NCBI RefSeq assembly: GCF_009765995.1
Contig: NZ_LMUI01000030.1
Coordinates: 383,979-447,978, forward strand
DNA from: Methylocapsa sp. S129
GTDB lineage: Bacteria; Pseudomonadota; Alphaproteobacteria; Rhizobiales; Beijerinckiaceae
Length of the DNA stretch: 64,000 nt
Direction: 5' to 3'
The notes below the pieces were generated by a model. The model did no database searches. It was given only the letters and a program-made list of their open reading frames with translations, and was not told where the DNA came from. Of this stretch, positions 7,956 through 16,942 are shown piece by piece. A program made the position numbers and the translations under genes. The number at the start of each line of letters is the position of its first letter. Position 1 is the first letter of the stretch.

Positions 7956-8533
7956 TTAGCGCCCACGCCCCGCTTGCAGCCGAACCAGCGGCCGACGCTT
8001 TTCGAATAAGCGGCGAAAGCCTCGGGATGGGCGGCGCTCAACGCGGAATCTTCTCTTTTGATGATCACGATATCGGTGAGGAAGAAAAACGCGAACGGCA
8101 GCAGGATCGCAAGCGCGAGAACGACGGGCTCGAAAGACGCGTCAATCTGAAGGAAGACGAGCAGCGCCGACCAGACCACGCACTGAATCAAGGTCAAGAG
8201 ATAGGTCGGATTGCGCGAGAAGGCGTAAAGTCCGGTCGTCACGAGACCGGAAGAGATGACATAGGTGCGCGCGTCGCCGCCGCCCTTGTTGAGAAGGCCG
8301 ATGATCGCAACCTTGCCCGCGTAACAACAGGCGAGCAGGAAGCCGAACAGGCCGGCGATCGCGCAAACCCAGGGCGTATGCGCGCATCGCGCCCATGTCA
8401 GGACGAACAGAACGACATAGGCGAGCGAAAAAACAAGGTCGATCTTGAATGTGGGGGCGAAGCGGAAAGGCGCGGGCGCCTCATCGCCTCGGCGAACGGC
8501 CGGCGCTTCGTGAAAACCCATGCCCAGCGTCAT
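7943..8533 (-). CDS. Isoprenylcysteine carboxyl methyltransferase-like membrane methyltransferase
   Basis: The 196-residue protein has four to five hydrophobic segments (about 33-50, 57-78, 95-112, 117-135, 140-155). The segment GLYAFSRNPTYLLTLIQ and the C-terminal HPEAFAAYSKSVGRWF match the SAM-binding C-terminal half of the ICMT/PEMT family. Bacterial members methylate lipids or unknown acceptors, so the substrate is open. Convergent with TIGR02301 gene (13 bp overlap). ATG 8521 (MGFHEAP) is an alternative start. Confidence 0.78.
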   Translation of the reverse strand: MTLGMGFHEAPAVRRGDEAPAPFRFAPTFKIDLVFSLAYVVLFVLTWARCAHTPWVCAIAGLFGFLLACCYAGKVAIIGLLNKGGGDARTYVISSGLVTTGLYAFSRNPTYLLTLIQCVVWSALLVFLQIDASFEPVVLALAILLPFAFFFLTDIVIIKREDSALSAAHPEAFAAYSKSVGRWFGCKRGVGANQPP

Positions 8534-8691
8534 AGCGCCACCGTTCCGACGAACATCTCGTCCTCAACTTGAGGCGACAATGCCCCGCCAGAGGTAAAAA
8601 TTGGATTGAGATCAGCGAGGGAACCTTCTGACCGGAAACGCGCTTTACTTGAATCGCCGCCGCTCAGGCGGCAAGCTGCGAAGGACGACCC

Positions 8692-9465
8692 ATGCTGCAG
8701 GTCATATCGGCGTTCAACGGCTATGCGATCGAGGCGAGCGATGGCGGGATTGGCAGTGTCAGCGACTTCCTATTCGACGACCAGAGTTGGAAGCTGCGTT
8801 GGCTCGTCATCGACGCCGGATCTTGGCTCGCCGAACGGAAAGTGCTGGTCCATCCCTCCGCGATCGGGCAGGCCGATTACGAAGGGCGAAAGCTCGCCGT
8901 GGCGCTGACGAAGACGGAGGTCGAAGGCAGTCCCGACATTCGCGAACATCAGCCGGTGTCGCGCCAGATGGAGAGCGAACTTTACAGTTATTATGGCTGG
9001 GATCCGCTTTGGGGCGGCGGCTATCTCGGCGCGGAGGCCGGCGCGATCGCGGCGCCGCTGGCGACCGAGCCTTATTTCGGCATCGCTTCGATCCGCGACG
9101 CGGCGGCCGTCGATCCCGCTCCCGACGATGCGGACCCGCATCTGCAAAGCGTCGCCGCGATCACCGGTTGTCCGATCGCGGCCAGCGACGGCGACATCGG
9201 CCATGTCGAGGATCTGCTGATCGACGCCGCCCTATGGACCGTCAACTATTTCGTCGTCGACACCAGTAATTGGTGGCTTGGGAAACGCGTGCTGATGTCG
9301 CCCCATGCGGTGACGACGATCGACTGGACGGAGCGTCGCGTGGAGCTCAATGTCACGCGCGACCAGGTCAAGGCGAGCCCGCCATGGGACCCGCTCGCGC
9401 TGATGGATCAGGCCGGCATGAAGCGGCTGCATGACCATTACGGCTGGCCGGGGTCGAGGGCGTAG
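8692..9465 (+). CDS. Protein with two PRC-barrel domains
   Basis: The 257-residue protein has two repeats: residues about 1-80 (NGYAIEASDGGIGSVSDFLF, WKLRWLVIDAGSWLAERKVL) and about 145-235 (GCPIAASDGDIGHVEDLLI, WTVNYFVVDTSNWWLGKRVL). PRC barrels are small beta-barrels named after the photosynthetic reaction centre H subunit and also found in RimM. The linker is acidic and Tyr/Trp-rich (YSYYGWDPLWGGG) and that motif recurs at the C-terminus (HDHYGWPG). Similar soluble proteins are often linked to stress responses, which is inference. AAGGA precedes the ATG. Confidence 0.88.
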   Translation: MLQVISAFNGYAIEASDGGIGSVSDFLFDDQSWKLRWLVIDAGSWLAERKVLVHPSAIGQADYEGRKLAVALTKTEVEGSPDIREHQPVSRQMESELYSYYGWDPLWGGGYLGAEAGAIAAPLATEPYFGIASIRDAAAVDPAPDDADPHLQSVAAITGCPIAASDGDIGHVEDLLIDAALWTVNYFVVDTSNWWLGKRVLMSPHAVTTIDWTERRVELNVTRDQVKASPPWDPLALMDQAGMKRLHDHYGWPGSRA

Positions 9466-9556
9466 CGTGTAACATCAAACGCTTCTCCAACCGGCATCAA
9501 GATCAATCGCTTTGGAGACGCGCGCACGGCGTGGGGTTGGCGATTTTTCTCGCGTC

Positions 9557-11461
9557 TCACTCCTCGGGAAGTCCCGCTTTGCGTAGGCCCTCGAGCAAGT
9601 TGGGTATAACCGGCACGATGGAGATCATCTGTTTGACAGTGAATTTTGGATTGAAGCGGCGGGCTTCCGCCAGAGCCGTTTTCGCCGCCTCCATCTTGCC
9701 GTCGAGCGCATAGGCGGCGGCCAGGCACCCGTAGGGTATGAAAGTGCGATTGCCGAAATCGATCGATCTATGGAATTCATCGACGGAGACGTCGAAATGC
9801 CCGAGGCCAAGTTCCGCCAGGCCCAAGTTCACATGCCATTGAGCGACCGCCGGATCGCGCGGGCTTAACCGCATGGCTGGCTGAAAATCAGCCTTGGCCT
9901 GCTCAAAGCGGCCGAGGGCAATTTCGGCGAAACCCCGCGCCGAATAGAGTTGGGCGTTATTTGGGTTAACGACCAGCCCGGCATCGGCGACGTCGAGTCC
10001 CTCGTTGGCGCGGCGCGAAGACGACAGGTATTGGCTTTTTACCAGATACGCCTGCACATTGTCTGGGGCGAGCGCGATGGCCCGGTCGGTCTGACCAAGT
10101 ATTTTTGCATCGTAGTCGGTCCCGGCGGCGCCCCATCCGAAAGAATATTCGATGCCATAGATGAGAGCCTCGCCTGTCAACGCGTCGGCGTCGTTCGGGT
10201 CGATCTTGAGCGCCTCGTCGAACAAGGCCAGCGCCAAATCGCAATTGTCCTTCGAGGGCGTCTGCGTCGCTTGCCACGCCAGGGCCCACCCGCGCATGGT
10301 GAGATCGATAACGTCGGGGCTCTTGGAGCGGGCGCCCTTTTCCGCCTCCGCCTTGACTAGTTCGTAACCCAGAGCGTTGACCAACCGCGCTACGACCTGA
10401 TCTTGCAGCTTGAACAAATCGGTCACGTCTTCTTCGAAACGGTTGGCCCAAAGATGGGAGCCCGATTGCGCGTCGATGAGTTGGGCGCTGACGCGCACCC
10501 GGTTCTGGTCGCGCTGGACCGAGCCTTCGAGCACATAACGCACGCCAAGTTCCTTGCCGATCTCCTTGGCGTCGACGTTCTTACCCTTGAAGGTGAAGGC
10601 GGTGTTGCGCGCGATCACGAAGCTGTTGCGGATACGCGACAGATCGGTCGTCAAGTTCTCCGTGACGCCGTCGGCGAAATAATCCTGACTGGAATCGTTG
10701 GAAAGGTTCGTGAACGGCAGCACCACGATGGAAAGATGCGCGGCTTCGACCGGGGTAGCGACGCTCGAGGCGACAGGCGCGGACGGTTTTGCATTGAGAA
10801 AATACCAAGCGGCCGCCGCGATAACGACAAGCAAGGCGACGATCGCTATAACGGGCAACACAAGCGCCGAACGTCTCCCGGGCGCGGCAGGCTTCATTTG
10901 CGAAGCGGGTGGCGTGGGTTTCGGCTGAGCGGGCGCGCCGACCTCAAGCGAATAGACGCGAACCGGTTCGGCGATGTTCTTGAGTTGGGTCGCGCCCCGA
11001 TCGCTGACGGCAAGATCAAGCCGGGCGCGGACCTGGCGATAGGCGTCCTCAGACAGGCAGATCGCGCCGGGTGCAGCAATGCCTTCCAGGCGCGCGGCGA
11101 TATTGACGCCGTCGCCCATCAAGTCGCCGTCGCTCTCCTCGACGACATCGCCAAGATGAATCCCGATGCGAAATTCGATGCGGCGATCTTGCGGCAGGCC
11201 AGCATTGCGCTCAACCATGCCGTTCTGAATTTCGATGGCGCAGCGCACGGCGTCGACGACGCTGCGGAACTCGACGAGAAACCCGTCGCCCATGCGCTTG
11301 ACCACCCGCCCCCGATGCACGGCAAAAGTCGGATCGATCAAATCGCTGCGAAGCGCGCGGAGCCGGGCCAGCGTGCGATCCTCGTCGACGCCCGTGAGTC
11401 GGCTGTAGCCGACCACATCCGCGGCGAGGATCGCTGCTATTTTCCGGGTCTCGCTCATCAC
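9557..11461 (-). CDS. Class III adenylate cyclase with TolB-like and TPR domains
   Basis: The 634-residue protein has an N-terminal cyclase domain (about 5-175). Metal-binding Asp residues are in ILAADVVGYSRL and MGDGFLVEF; the adenine-specificity Lys precedes in VVKRMGDG, and NIAARLE supplies the Asn/Arg pair. A single transmembrane segment follows (about 205-228). Then comes a TolB/FlgO-like segment (VVLPFTNLSNDSSQDYFADG, about 250-375), and C-terminal TPR-like helices to the end. This architecture is common in Rhizobiales. The cyclase is predicted cytoplasmic and the C-terminal part periplasmic. The Met at 11458 may be the true start. No operon partner is apparent. Confidence 0.92.
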   Translation of the reverse strand: MMSETRKIAAILAADVVGYSRLTGVDEDRTLARLRALRSDLIDPTFAVHRGRVVKRMGDGFLVEFRSVVDAVRCAIEIQNGMVERNAGLPQDRRIEFRIGIHLGDVVEESDGDLMGDGVNIAARLEGIAAPGAICLSEDAYRQVRARLDLAVSDRGATQLKNIAEPVRVYSLEVGAPAQPKPTPPASQMKPAAPGRRSALVLPVIAIVALLVVIAAAAWYFLNAKPSAPVASSVATPVEAAHLSIVVLPFTNLSNDSSQDYFADGVTENLTTDLSRIRNSFVIARNTAFTFKGKNVDAKEIGKELGVRYVLEGSVQRDQNRVRVSAQLIDAQSGSHLWANRFEEDVTDLFKLQDQVVARLVNALGYELVKAEAEKGARSKSPDVIDLTMRGWALAWQATQTPSKDNCDLALALFDEALKIDPNDADALTGEALIYGIEYSFGWGAAGTDYDAKILGQTDRAIALAPDNVQAYLVKSQYLSSSRRANEGLDVADAGLVVNPNNAQLYSARGFAEIALGRFEQAKADFQPAMRLSPRDPAVAQWHVNLGLAELGLGHFDVSVDEFHRSIDFGNRTFIPYGCLAAAYALDGKMEAAKTALAEARRFNPKFTVKQMISIVPVIPNLLEGLRKAGLPEE

Positions 11462-11592
11462 GCCCCTACGCCGCGGTCGACGCGGCGGGAATATCTGAAA
11501 AGAACCGCCCGCTTCGAAATGGAGCGATTCAACCGAAGGAAAGCCATTCCGAACCCTTCGCGAAAGGATGTCGTATAAGCCACGCCCATGAA

Positions 11593-11955
11593 TCAGCAGA
11601 CGTGACCATCGGCGGCGCCGCCGATGGTCCCCGTGAGTTCGTTGACGTGGTCGTCAATGATTTCGTATCGCCTGATCAGCGTTCCTCCCCCATCGATCTT
11701 GAGGATCACGACGCCTTCGCGGCCGATCGTCCACGTGCCATGGATAACGATCTGACCCTGGTTAAAGTCATGCATGTGGTAGGAATAGATGTAGGAATGG
11801 TCGCGACCATATTGTTCGGAATCCCAGCCCGACAACCAGCAGAAGTTCTTGCCGGCGAGACCGGCGTCCGTCTTTATGACTTCGGCGCGGGCTGGAGTGG
11901 CGACGGCGCCGCAGGCAATATTGACAGCGGCGGCCATTGCAAAAAGCCTGTGCAT
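11593..11955 (-). CDS. Small secreted hypothetical protein
   Basis: The 120-residue protein starts MHRLFAMAAAVNIACGAVAT, a signal peptide probably cleaved after ARA (about residue 24). The mature part is rich in aromatic residues and predicted beta-structure (NFCWLSGWDSEQYGRDHSYIYSYHMH split by Gly/Asp turns), with Cys near both ends. GGAG precedes the ATG by seven bases; a TTG or upstream ATG at 11970 is less likely. The family is not recognised. It follows the adenylate cyclase upstream region in tandem orientation but is probably its own unit. Confidence 0.65.
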   Translation of the reverse strand: MHRLFAMAAAVNIACGAVATPARAEVIKTDAGLAGKNFCWLSGWDSEQYGRDHSYIYSYHMHDFNQGQIVIHGTWTIGREGVVILKIDGGGTLIRRYEIIDDHVNELTGTIGGAADGHVC

Positions 11956-12321
11956 GGAAAATCTCCACATCGAGGCGGCTCATCGACGCCGCCACCGTTG
12001 CAAACCGGGCTATTCCGAGCGAGCATCGGTCGCCGCCTGATTGTGTCGACGCCGACGCCTAACGCCATCCATTCTATGAATATTATATTGTTCATGAACC
12101 GACCGCGCCCGTCCATTGAAATCACGCCGCCAGCCGTCGCGACGCAGGAACGCGCATCCATCGTGTTCGACTGCCGCCACGCAACCAATGGACAATTCCG
12201 CGCCTGTTGATCGTCTCACAAGAGCGAACTCGGACATTGTCTTGCATCGCGCGCCGGATTGAGGCCCAATCCGCGACGCGCGCCGCCGCGGCCGCCTGAA
12301 CGCAAGGCGCGAAGAGGACCG
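11956..12321. other. Intergenic region between divergent genes
   Basis: About 365 bp. It probably holds promoters for both flanking genes. The A+T-rich stretch near 12070-12100 contains ATGAA (12076-12080) and TTCAT (12091-12095) as a weak inverted repeat. No gene is supported; the long minus-strand frame across 12010-12921 is an antisense frame over the TMEM175 gene. Confidence 0.5.
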
Positions 12322-12891
12322 ATGGACACGGGACGGTTGGAGGCTTTCACCGACGGCGTGCTCGCCATCGTCATCACCATCATGGTGCTGGAGACGAAGA
12401 CGCCTGACGGCTACGATCTTCCCGCGATATGGGCCAGCGCGCCGGCTTTCCTCGCTTACGCCCTGAGCTATTTCAACGTCGGCATCGTCTGGAACAACCA
12501 CCACCACATCATGCAGGCGACGGAGCGGGTCGACGGCCGCGCGCTGTGGGCCAATCTGTTTTTGTTGTTCTGGGTGTCGCTGATCCCGTTGATGATCCGC
12601 TGGATGAACGAAACCCATTTCGCGGCGCCGCCGACCGCCGCCTATGGGGTCGCGCTCGCCTTGGTGACGATCGCCTATATCCTGTTCGAAAAAGCGCTGA
12701 TCGCCTGCAACGGCGCCGATTCGAAGCTGGCGAAGGCGGTTGGCGCCGAATGGAAGGAATGGCTCACTCTGGCCGCTTACGTCGTGGCGGCCGGGTTCGC
12801 CTTCGTCAGCCCGTGGATCGCGCTCGCGCTCTATATCGCGATCGCTCTGTCCTGGTTCATCCCCGACCGGCGGATCGAAGCGATCCTCTGA
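12322..12891 (+). CDS. TMEM175/DUF1211-family putative potassium channel
   Basis: The 189-residue membrane protein begins MDTGRLEAFTDGVLAIVITI, carrying the F(S/T)DGVxAI signature of the first helix of bacterial TMEM175-type channels. About six hydrophobic segments follow, and the charged loop NNHHHIMQATERVDGRALWANL is also typical. Family members are K+-permeable channels in the inner membrane. ATG 12322 with AGAGGA upstream is preferred over the TTG-extended frame from 12259. Confidence 0.88.
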   Translation: MDTGRLEAFTDGVLAIVITIMVLETKTPDGYDLPAIWASAPAFLAYALSYFNVGIVWNNHHHIMQATERVDGRALWANLFLLFWVSLIPLMIRWMNETHFAAPPTAAYGVALALVTIAYILFEKALIACNGADSKLAKAVGAEWKEWLTLAAYVVAAGFAFVSPWIALALYIAIALSWFIPDRRIEAIL

Positions 12892-12976
12892 CCGGCGCGC
12901 CCGACGCTTTTGCGGCTTCATCCCGTAACACCGGGCGTCAGCAATGCGGCCGCGACGAGGCGGCCCGGAGGGGAAT

Positions 12977-13180
12977 ATGCGTCAAAAGAATTGGCGGTTC
13001 ATTATCACCGGGATCGTGATGATTCTCGGCGCGGGCGGATTTTTTCTCTACATGGGGACGATGATGCCAAGTTCGAACGATCCGGCCGGGATGATGCAAG
13101 AGGTCGGGCAAGTCTCGGGCGTGGTCGCGGGCATCGCTTTGGCGCTGCTGATCTTTGGCGTGATCGGCAAGAAAGCGTGA
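12977..13180 (+). CDS. Small two-helix membrane protein
   Basis: The 67-residue product starts MRQKNWRFIITGIVMILGAG with GGAGGGGAAT directly upstream. It has hydrophobic segments at about 8-27 and 43-62 separated by a Met/Ser-rich loop (MGTMMPSSNDPAGMMQEVG), ending in GKKA. No family is recognised. It follows the TMEM175 gene by 85 bp on the same strand and could be co-transcribed. Confidence 0.65.
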   Translation: MRQKNWRFIITGIVMILGAGGFFLYMGTMMPSSNDPAGMMQEVGQVSGVVAGIALALLIFGVIGKKA

Positions 13181-13198
13181 GCGGGCAAAACGAAGGGC

Positions 13199-13405
13199 CT
13201 AGCGGCATACGTCAGCCAAAACGAAAGAGGCCTGCTTTCCCCTTCCCCCCTTGTGGGGGAAGGCCGGGATGGGGGGTCGCACCGGACTATCCAAAATAGT
13301 GGCGCCTCAATCTGATAGGTCAGCGTGCCCCCCCTCCCTAACCCTCCCCCACAAGGGGGGAGGGAATTTCCAGCGCCTCATCAATTTCGTTGACGCAAGC
13401 CGCTA
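13199..13405. repeat. Family A repeat element, copy 1
   Basis: A ~207-bp element with inverted ends. The left end starts CTAGCGG...CGTCAGCCAAA, the right end finishes TGACGCAAGCCGCTA, and inside them are inverted CCCCCTTGTGGGGGA / CCCCCACAAGGGGGG blocks and a TCGCACCGGACTAT...CTGATAGGTCAGCG centre. The same ends occur at 20541-20748 and 55764-56239. The terminal CCGCTA supplies the stop codon (TAG on the minus strand, 13403-13405) of the neighbouring SDR gene. Confidence 0.85.
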
Positions 13406-14284
13406 TGCCGTCGCGCCCTTCGCCGCCGCCAGACTCGCCGGCGGTTTGCTGTCGTCCGGCACGAAGAAATCGACGGCCAGCGCCTGGGTCGGATCGACGC
13501 GATAGGCGTCGAAATCCGTCACGCCGTTCTCGGCGAGGAACGTGTCGTCGATGATGAAATGGCCGGTGAAGCTTTTCGCGTCCTTGCAGAAGATCACATG
13601 CGCGGCGTCGGCGAGGATGTCCGGTTTGCGCGAGGCGCGCATCAGCGCATCGCCGCCCAGGAGGTTCTTGACGGCGGCGGTGGCGATCGTCGTGCGCGGC
13701 CAGAGCGCGTTCACCGCTATGCCGCGCGCGCGCAGCTCGCCAGCAAGGCCGAGCACGACCAGGCTCATGCCGAATTTGGCCATGGTGTAAGCGGTATGGC
13801 CGGCGAACCATTTCTCCTTCATGTCGAGCGGCGGCGACAACATCAGGATATGCGGGTTCGTTGATTTCGCGAGATAGGGCACGGCGAATTTCGAGACCAT
13901 GAAGGTTCCGCGCGCATTGATCTGATGCATCAGATCGAAGCGCTTCATCTCGGTCGCCTGGCTATTGGTGAGCGAAATCGCGCTCGCATTATTGACGACA
14001 ATATCGATGCCGCCGAAATGCGCCGCCGTTTGCTCGAGCGCGCCGCGCACCGCCGCCTCGTCGCGCACGTCGACGATCAGCGGCAAGGCGCGCCCGCCCG
14101 CCGCTTCGATCTCCTTGGCCGCGCTATAGATCGTGCCCGGCAACTTGGCGTTCGCCTCGCTCGTCTTGGCGGCGATCGCGATATTGGCGCCGTCGCGCGC
14201 GGCGCGCAGGCCGATCGCCAGCCCGATGCCGCGTGAAGCGCCGGTGATGAACAGCGTCTTGCCTTTGAGCGTTGGCTCGGCCAT
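13403..14284 (-). CDS. SDR oxidoreductase, HSDL2-like
   Basis: The 293-residue short-chain dehydrogenase has TGASRGIGLAIGLRAARDGA at the N-terminus, NNASAISLTNS, and YTMAKFGMS with catalytic Tyr/Lys. The insertion AAKTSEANAKLPGTIYSAAKEIE and the motif WPRTTIATAAVKNLLGG are typical of hydroxysteroid dehydrogenase-like protein 2 relatives. It is the third gene of a probable operon with acyl-CoA dehydrogenase and crotonase, so a role in acyl-CoA or fatty-acid metabolism is likely. The stop codon lies within repeat element A copy 1. Confidence 0.88.
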   Translation of the reverse strand: MAEPTLKGKTLFITGASRGIGLAIGLRAARDGANIAIAAKTSEANAKLPGTIYSAAKEIEAAGGRALPLIVDVRDEAAVRGALEQTAAHFGGIDIVVNNASAISLTNSQATEMKRFDLMHQINARGTFMVSKFAVPYLAKSTNPHILMLSPPLDMKEKWFAGHTAYTMAKFGMSLVVLGLAGELRARGIAVNALWPRTTIATAAVKNLLGGDALMRASRKPDILADAAHVIFCKDAKSFTGHFIIDDTFLAENGVTDFDAYRVDPTQALAVDFFVPDDSKPPASLAAAKGATA

Positions 14285-14311
14285 GCGATCCTCCCTTTCG
14301 TTTTGAGCTTG

Positions 14312-15058
14312 TCAGGCCTTCTTTTGCATGAAGGCCATGAAGGCGGTGCGGGCCTGCGGCGAACGCACGGCTTCGCCGAACAGCCGCAATTCCTCGTCCA
14401 TCCGCGCCTTCAGGATCGCCGGGTCGCCGCGCAATAGGCGGCGGGTGGCGAGCAGCGCGTCGCGCGGCTTGGCGGCGAGCGCCTGCGCCTTGGCGAGCGC
14501 ATGCGCATAGAGATCGGCGGGCTCGACGATGGCGTTGACGAGCCCGAGGTCGCGCGCGGCGGCGGCGTCAAAGCTTTCCGCGAGCATGATGAATTCGGCG
14601 GCTTTGGCGTAGCCGAAACGCTGCGGCGCGAGCAGCGACGCCCCGGCTTCCGGCACAAGGCCGAGATTGACGAAAGGCATTTGAAACCGCGCGCCCGGCG
14701 CGGCATAGACGAGATCGCAATGGAAGCACAAGGTCGTGCCGATGCCGATCGCCGGTCCGTCGACGGCGGCGATCAAAGGTTTTTCGAAAGCCGCCAGAGC
14801 CCGGATGAAAAGCGTGCCGCCCGACGTCTCCATACTGCCGGCGGCAGCGAGGAAATCGCCGATATCGTTGCCGGCGGTGAAGATTCCATCCTTGCCGCGC
14901 AGCAAAACCGCGCCGATGGTTTCATCCCGGCCCGCCTGCGCGAAAGCCTCGACCAGCGCCTGATACATCGCGGTCGTCAGAGCGTTTTTCTTTTCCGTTC
15001 GCGCCAACGTCGCGATCAAGACCTGACCGTCGCGGTCTATTTCGATGTGATCCGTCAT
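14312..15058 (-). CDS. Crotonase-family enoyl-CoA hydratase/isomerase
   Basis: The 248-residue protein has the crotonase oxyanion-hole regions GIFTAGNDIGDF and DGPAIGIGTTLCFHCDLVYA. The Glu in LGLVPEAGAS (equivalent to Glu164 of rat hydratase) is present. The other catalytic Glu (Glu144, usually in GGGCELA) is replaced in GIGTTLC, as in enoyl-CoA isomerases. It may therefore isomerise double bonds rather than hydrate. The start ATG overlaps the acyl-CoA dehydrogenase stop by four bases, indicating translational coupling. Confidence 0.88.
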   Translation of the reverse strand: MTDHIEIDRDGQVLIATLARTEKKNALTTAMYQALVEAFAQAGRDETIGAVLLRGKDGIFTAGNDIGDFLAAAGSMETSGGTLFIRALAAFEKPLIAAVDGPAIGIGTTLCFHCDLVYAAPGARFQMPFVNLGLVPEAGASLLAPQRFGYAKAAEFIMLAESFDAAAARDLGLVNAIVEPADLYAHALAKAQALAAKPRDALLATRRLLRGDPAILKARMDEELRLFGEAVRSPQARTAFMAFMQKKA

Positions 15059-16845
15059 GTCGCCTCCGCCAGAGCTGATTCAAATTGCTGGAGCGCGCCG
15101 GCTCCCGATCGAATGGCGCTCTCAAGGCCGGCCGCGCCGGGCGCGATCTTTTCGGCGAAGAAGCGCGCCAAGGCGACGCGGCCAAGTTGCGAGGCGTCGC
15201 CCGCCGCCGCGAGGCTTTGCGCGGCGAGCCCCGCTTTGGCGAGGCAGGCGCCGCCGAGCGCCAGGCCGAACAACTTGAGATAGGGCGTCGCGCCCGCCAG
15301 GGCGTCCGGCATGTTGGCGCCGATCGCTTCGCTCAAAAACTTCGTCGCGCGGTCTAGCGCGTCGATCGCCTCGACAAGGCGCGGCGCCGTCGCGCCGAAA
15401 TCCGCGCCGCCTTTCGCCGCCACATCGGCGGCGATCGCGCGCATGCCGGCAATTTCGCGCGCGACCGTCGCGCCATTCGACAGCGGCAATTTGCGCTGCA
15501 CGAGATCGATCGCCTGAACGCCATTGGCGCCCTCGTAGATCGCGGCGATGCGCGCATCGCGCATATGCTGCGCGGCGCCGGTCTCCTCGATATAGCCCAT
15601 GCCGCCGTGCACCTGCACGCCTAGCGACGCCACCTCGTCGCCGATATCGGTCGAGAACGCCTTGGCGACCGGGGTCAGCAGCGCGGCGCGCTCGCCCGCC
15701 TGCCGGCGCTCCGCTTCGTCGCCGCCATGCAGCGAGCGGTCGATCGCCACCGCGGTGAGGTGGCACACGCCGCGCGCCGCATGGGTGAGCGCCTTCATCG
15801 TCAGCAGCATGCGCTGGACATCGGCATGTTCGATGATCGGGCTCATCTCGGCGCCGCCTTTGGGTCCGCGTCCCTGACGCCGGTCGCGCGCGTAAGCCAG
15901 GGCCTGCTGCAAAGCGCGATCGGCGATCGCGACGCCCTGCATGCCGACGGCGAGCCGCGCGCTGTTCATCATCACGAACATCGCCGCCAGGCCGCGGTTT
16001 TCTTCGCCGACCAGCCAGCCGGCGGCGCCCTCGCCGTCGCCATAGATCATCACGCAGGTCGGCGAGGCGTGGATGCCGAGCTTGTGCTCGATGCTGGCGC
16101 AGCGCACGTCATTGCGGGGCCCAAGCGAACCATCGGGTTTGACGAGGAATTTGGGCACGAGGAACAGCGACAGGCCGCGCGTGCCGGCCGGCGCGTCGGG
16201 CAGGCGCGCGAGCACGAGATGGACGATATTATCGGCCATGTCATGCTCGCCATAAGTGATGAAAATCTTCTGACCGAAGATGCGGTAGGCGCCGTCGGGG
16301 GCGCGTTCGGCGCGCGTCTTGACGGCGTTGAGATCGGAGCCGGCCTGCGGCTCCGTCAGGTTCATCGTGCCGGTCCATTCGCCCGCGATGAGCTTGCCAA
16401 GATAGACGTCCCGCAATTCCTTGCTTGCATAGGCGTTCAACGCGCCGATGGCGCCCTCGCTCAGCAGCGGACAAAGCGCGAAGCCCATCGACGCGCCGTT
16501 CCACAATTCGGCGCAGGCGGCGTTGATCGTATGGGGCAGGCCCATGCCGCCATATTCGGGCGATCCCGTCACGCCGGCCCAGCCGCCCGCCGCCCAGGCG
16601 CGATAGGCGTCGCGAAAACCGGGCGGCGAGGTCACATGGCCGTTTTCGTAGCGCGCGCCCTGCAGATCGCCGATGCGATTGAGCGGCGCGATCACGTCGG
16701 TGGCGAAACGCCCGGCCTCGTCGATGACGGAGGCGGCCGTCTCGGCGTCGAATTCGCCAAAAATGCCGGCGGCGATCGCCTCGTTGAAGCCGGCGACATG
16801 GGTGAGGGAATAGAGGATGTCGGCAACAGGCGAGCGGTAGGTCAC
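15055..16845 (-). CDS. Acyl-CoA dehydrogenase, ~596-residue DmdC-like class
   Basis: FAD-dependent alpha,beta-dehydrogenation of acyl-CoA. Motifs are MNLTEPQAGSDLNAVKTRAE (flavin/substrate region), KIFITYGEHDMADNIVHLVLAR, the catalytic-type Glu in AAIYEGANGVQAIDL, and a C-terminal extension (about 470-590) typical of the long class that includes 3-methylmercaptopropionyl-CoA dehydrogenases. The actual acyl substrate cannot be assigned. It heads an operon with the crotonase (ATGA overlap) and SDR. The upstream region is shared with divergent tsaC and contains a GTTTA/TAAAC palindrome. Confidence 0.92.
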   Translation of the reverse strand: MTYRSPVADILYSLTHVAGFNEAIAAGIFGEFDAETAASVIDEAGRFATDVIAPLNRIGDLQGARYENGHVTSPPGFRDAYRAWAAGGWAGVTGSPEYGGMGLPHTINAACAELWNGASMGFALCPLLSEGAIGALNAYASKELRDVYLGKLIAGEWTGTMNLTEPQAGSDLNAVKTRAERAPDGAYRIFGQKIFITYGEHDMADNIVHLVLARLPDAPAGTRGLSLFLVPKFLVKPDGSLGPRNDVRCASIEHKLGIHASPTCVMIYGDGEGAAGWLVGEENRGLAAMFVMMNSARLAVGMQGVAIADRALQQALAYARDRRQGRGPKGGAEMSPIIEHADVQRMLLTMKALTHAARGVCHLTAVAIDRSLHGGDEAERRQAGERAALLTPVAKAFSTDIGDEVASLGVQVHGGMGYIEETGAAQHMRDARIAAIYEGANGVQAIDLVQRKLPLSNGATVAREIAGMRAIAADVAAKGGADFGATAPRLVEAIDALDRATKFLSEAIGANMPDALAGATPYLKLFGLALGGACLAKAGLAAQSLAAAGDASQLGRVALARFFAEKIAPGAAGLESAIRSGAGALQQFESALAEAT

Positions 16846-16942
16846 GGGCGGTTCCTCGGGCGCGTCGGTTCCACAGCCCTCGTTCGGGGCTGCTTGACGC
16901 GCCAGCTTAGGCTGAGATAGCTGCGCGGCAAGTCGCGATAAA

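Noticed and set aside
8620..8646. GGAACC followed by CGCTTT, like a general-stress (EcfG) promoter before the PRC-barrel gene
   Set aside because: The -10 part does not match the expected CGTT at the usual spacing, so it is too weak to list as a promoter.
10403..11578. 391-residue plus-strand open frame
   Set aside because: Antisense to the adenylate cyclase-TPR gene; no recognisable family.
12010..12921. 303-residue minus-strand open frame
   Set aside because: Antisense to the TMEM175-family channel gene; composition is that of a shadow frame.
13240..13370. Possible CRISPR-like repeats at the CCCCTTGTGGGG blocks
   Set aside because: They are inverted pairs in a dispersed element, not regularly spaced direct repeats with unique spacers.
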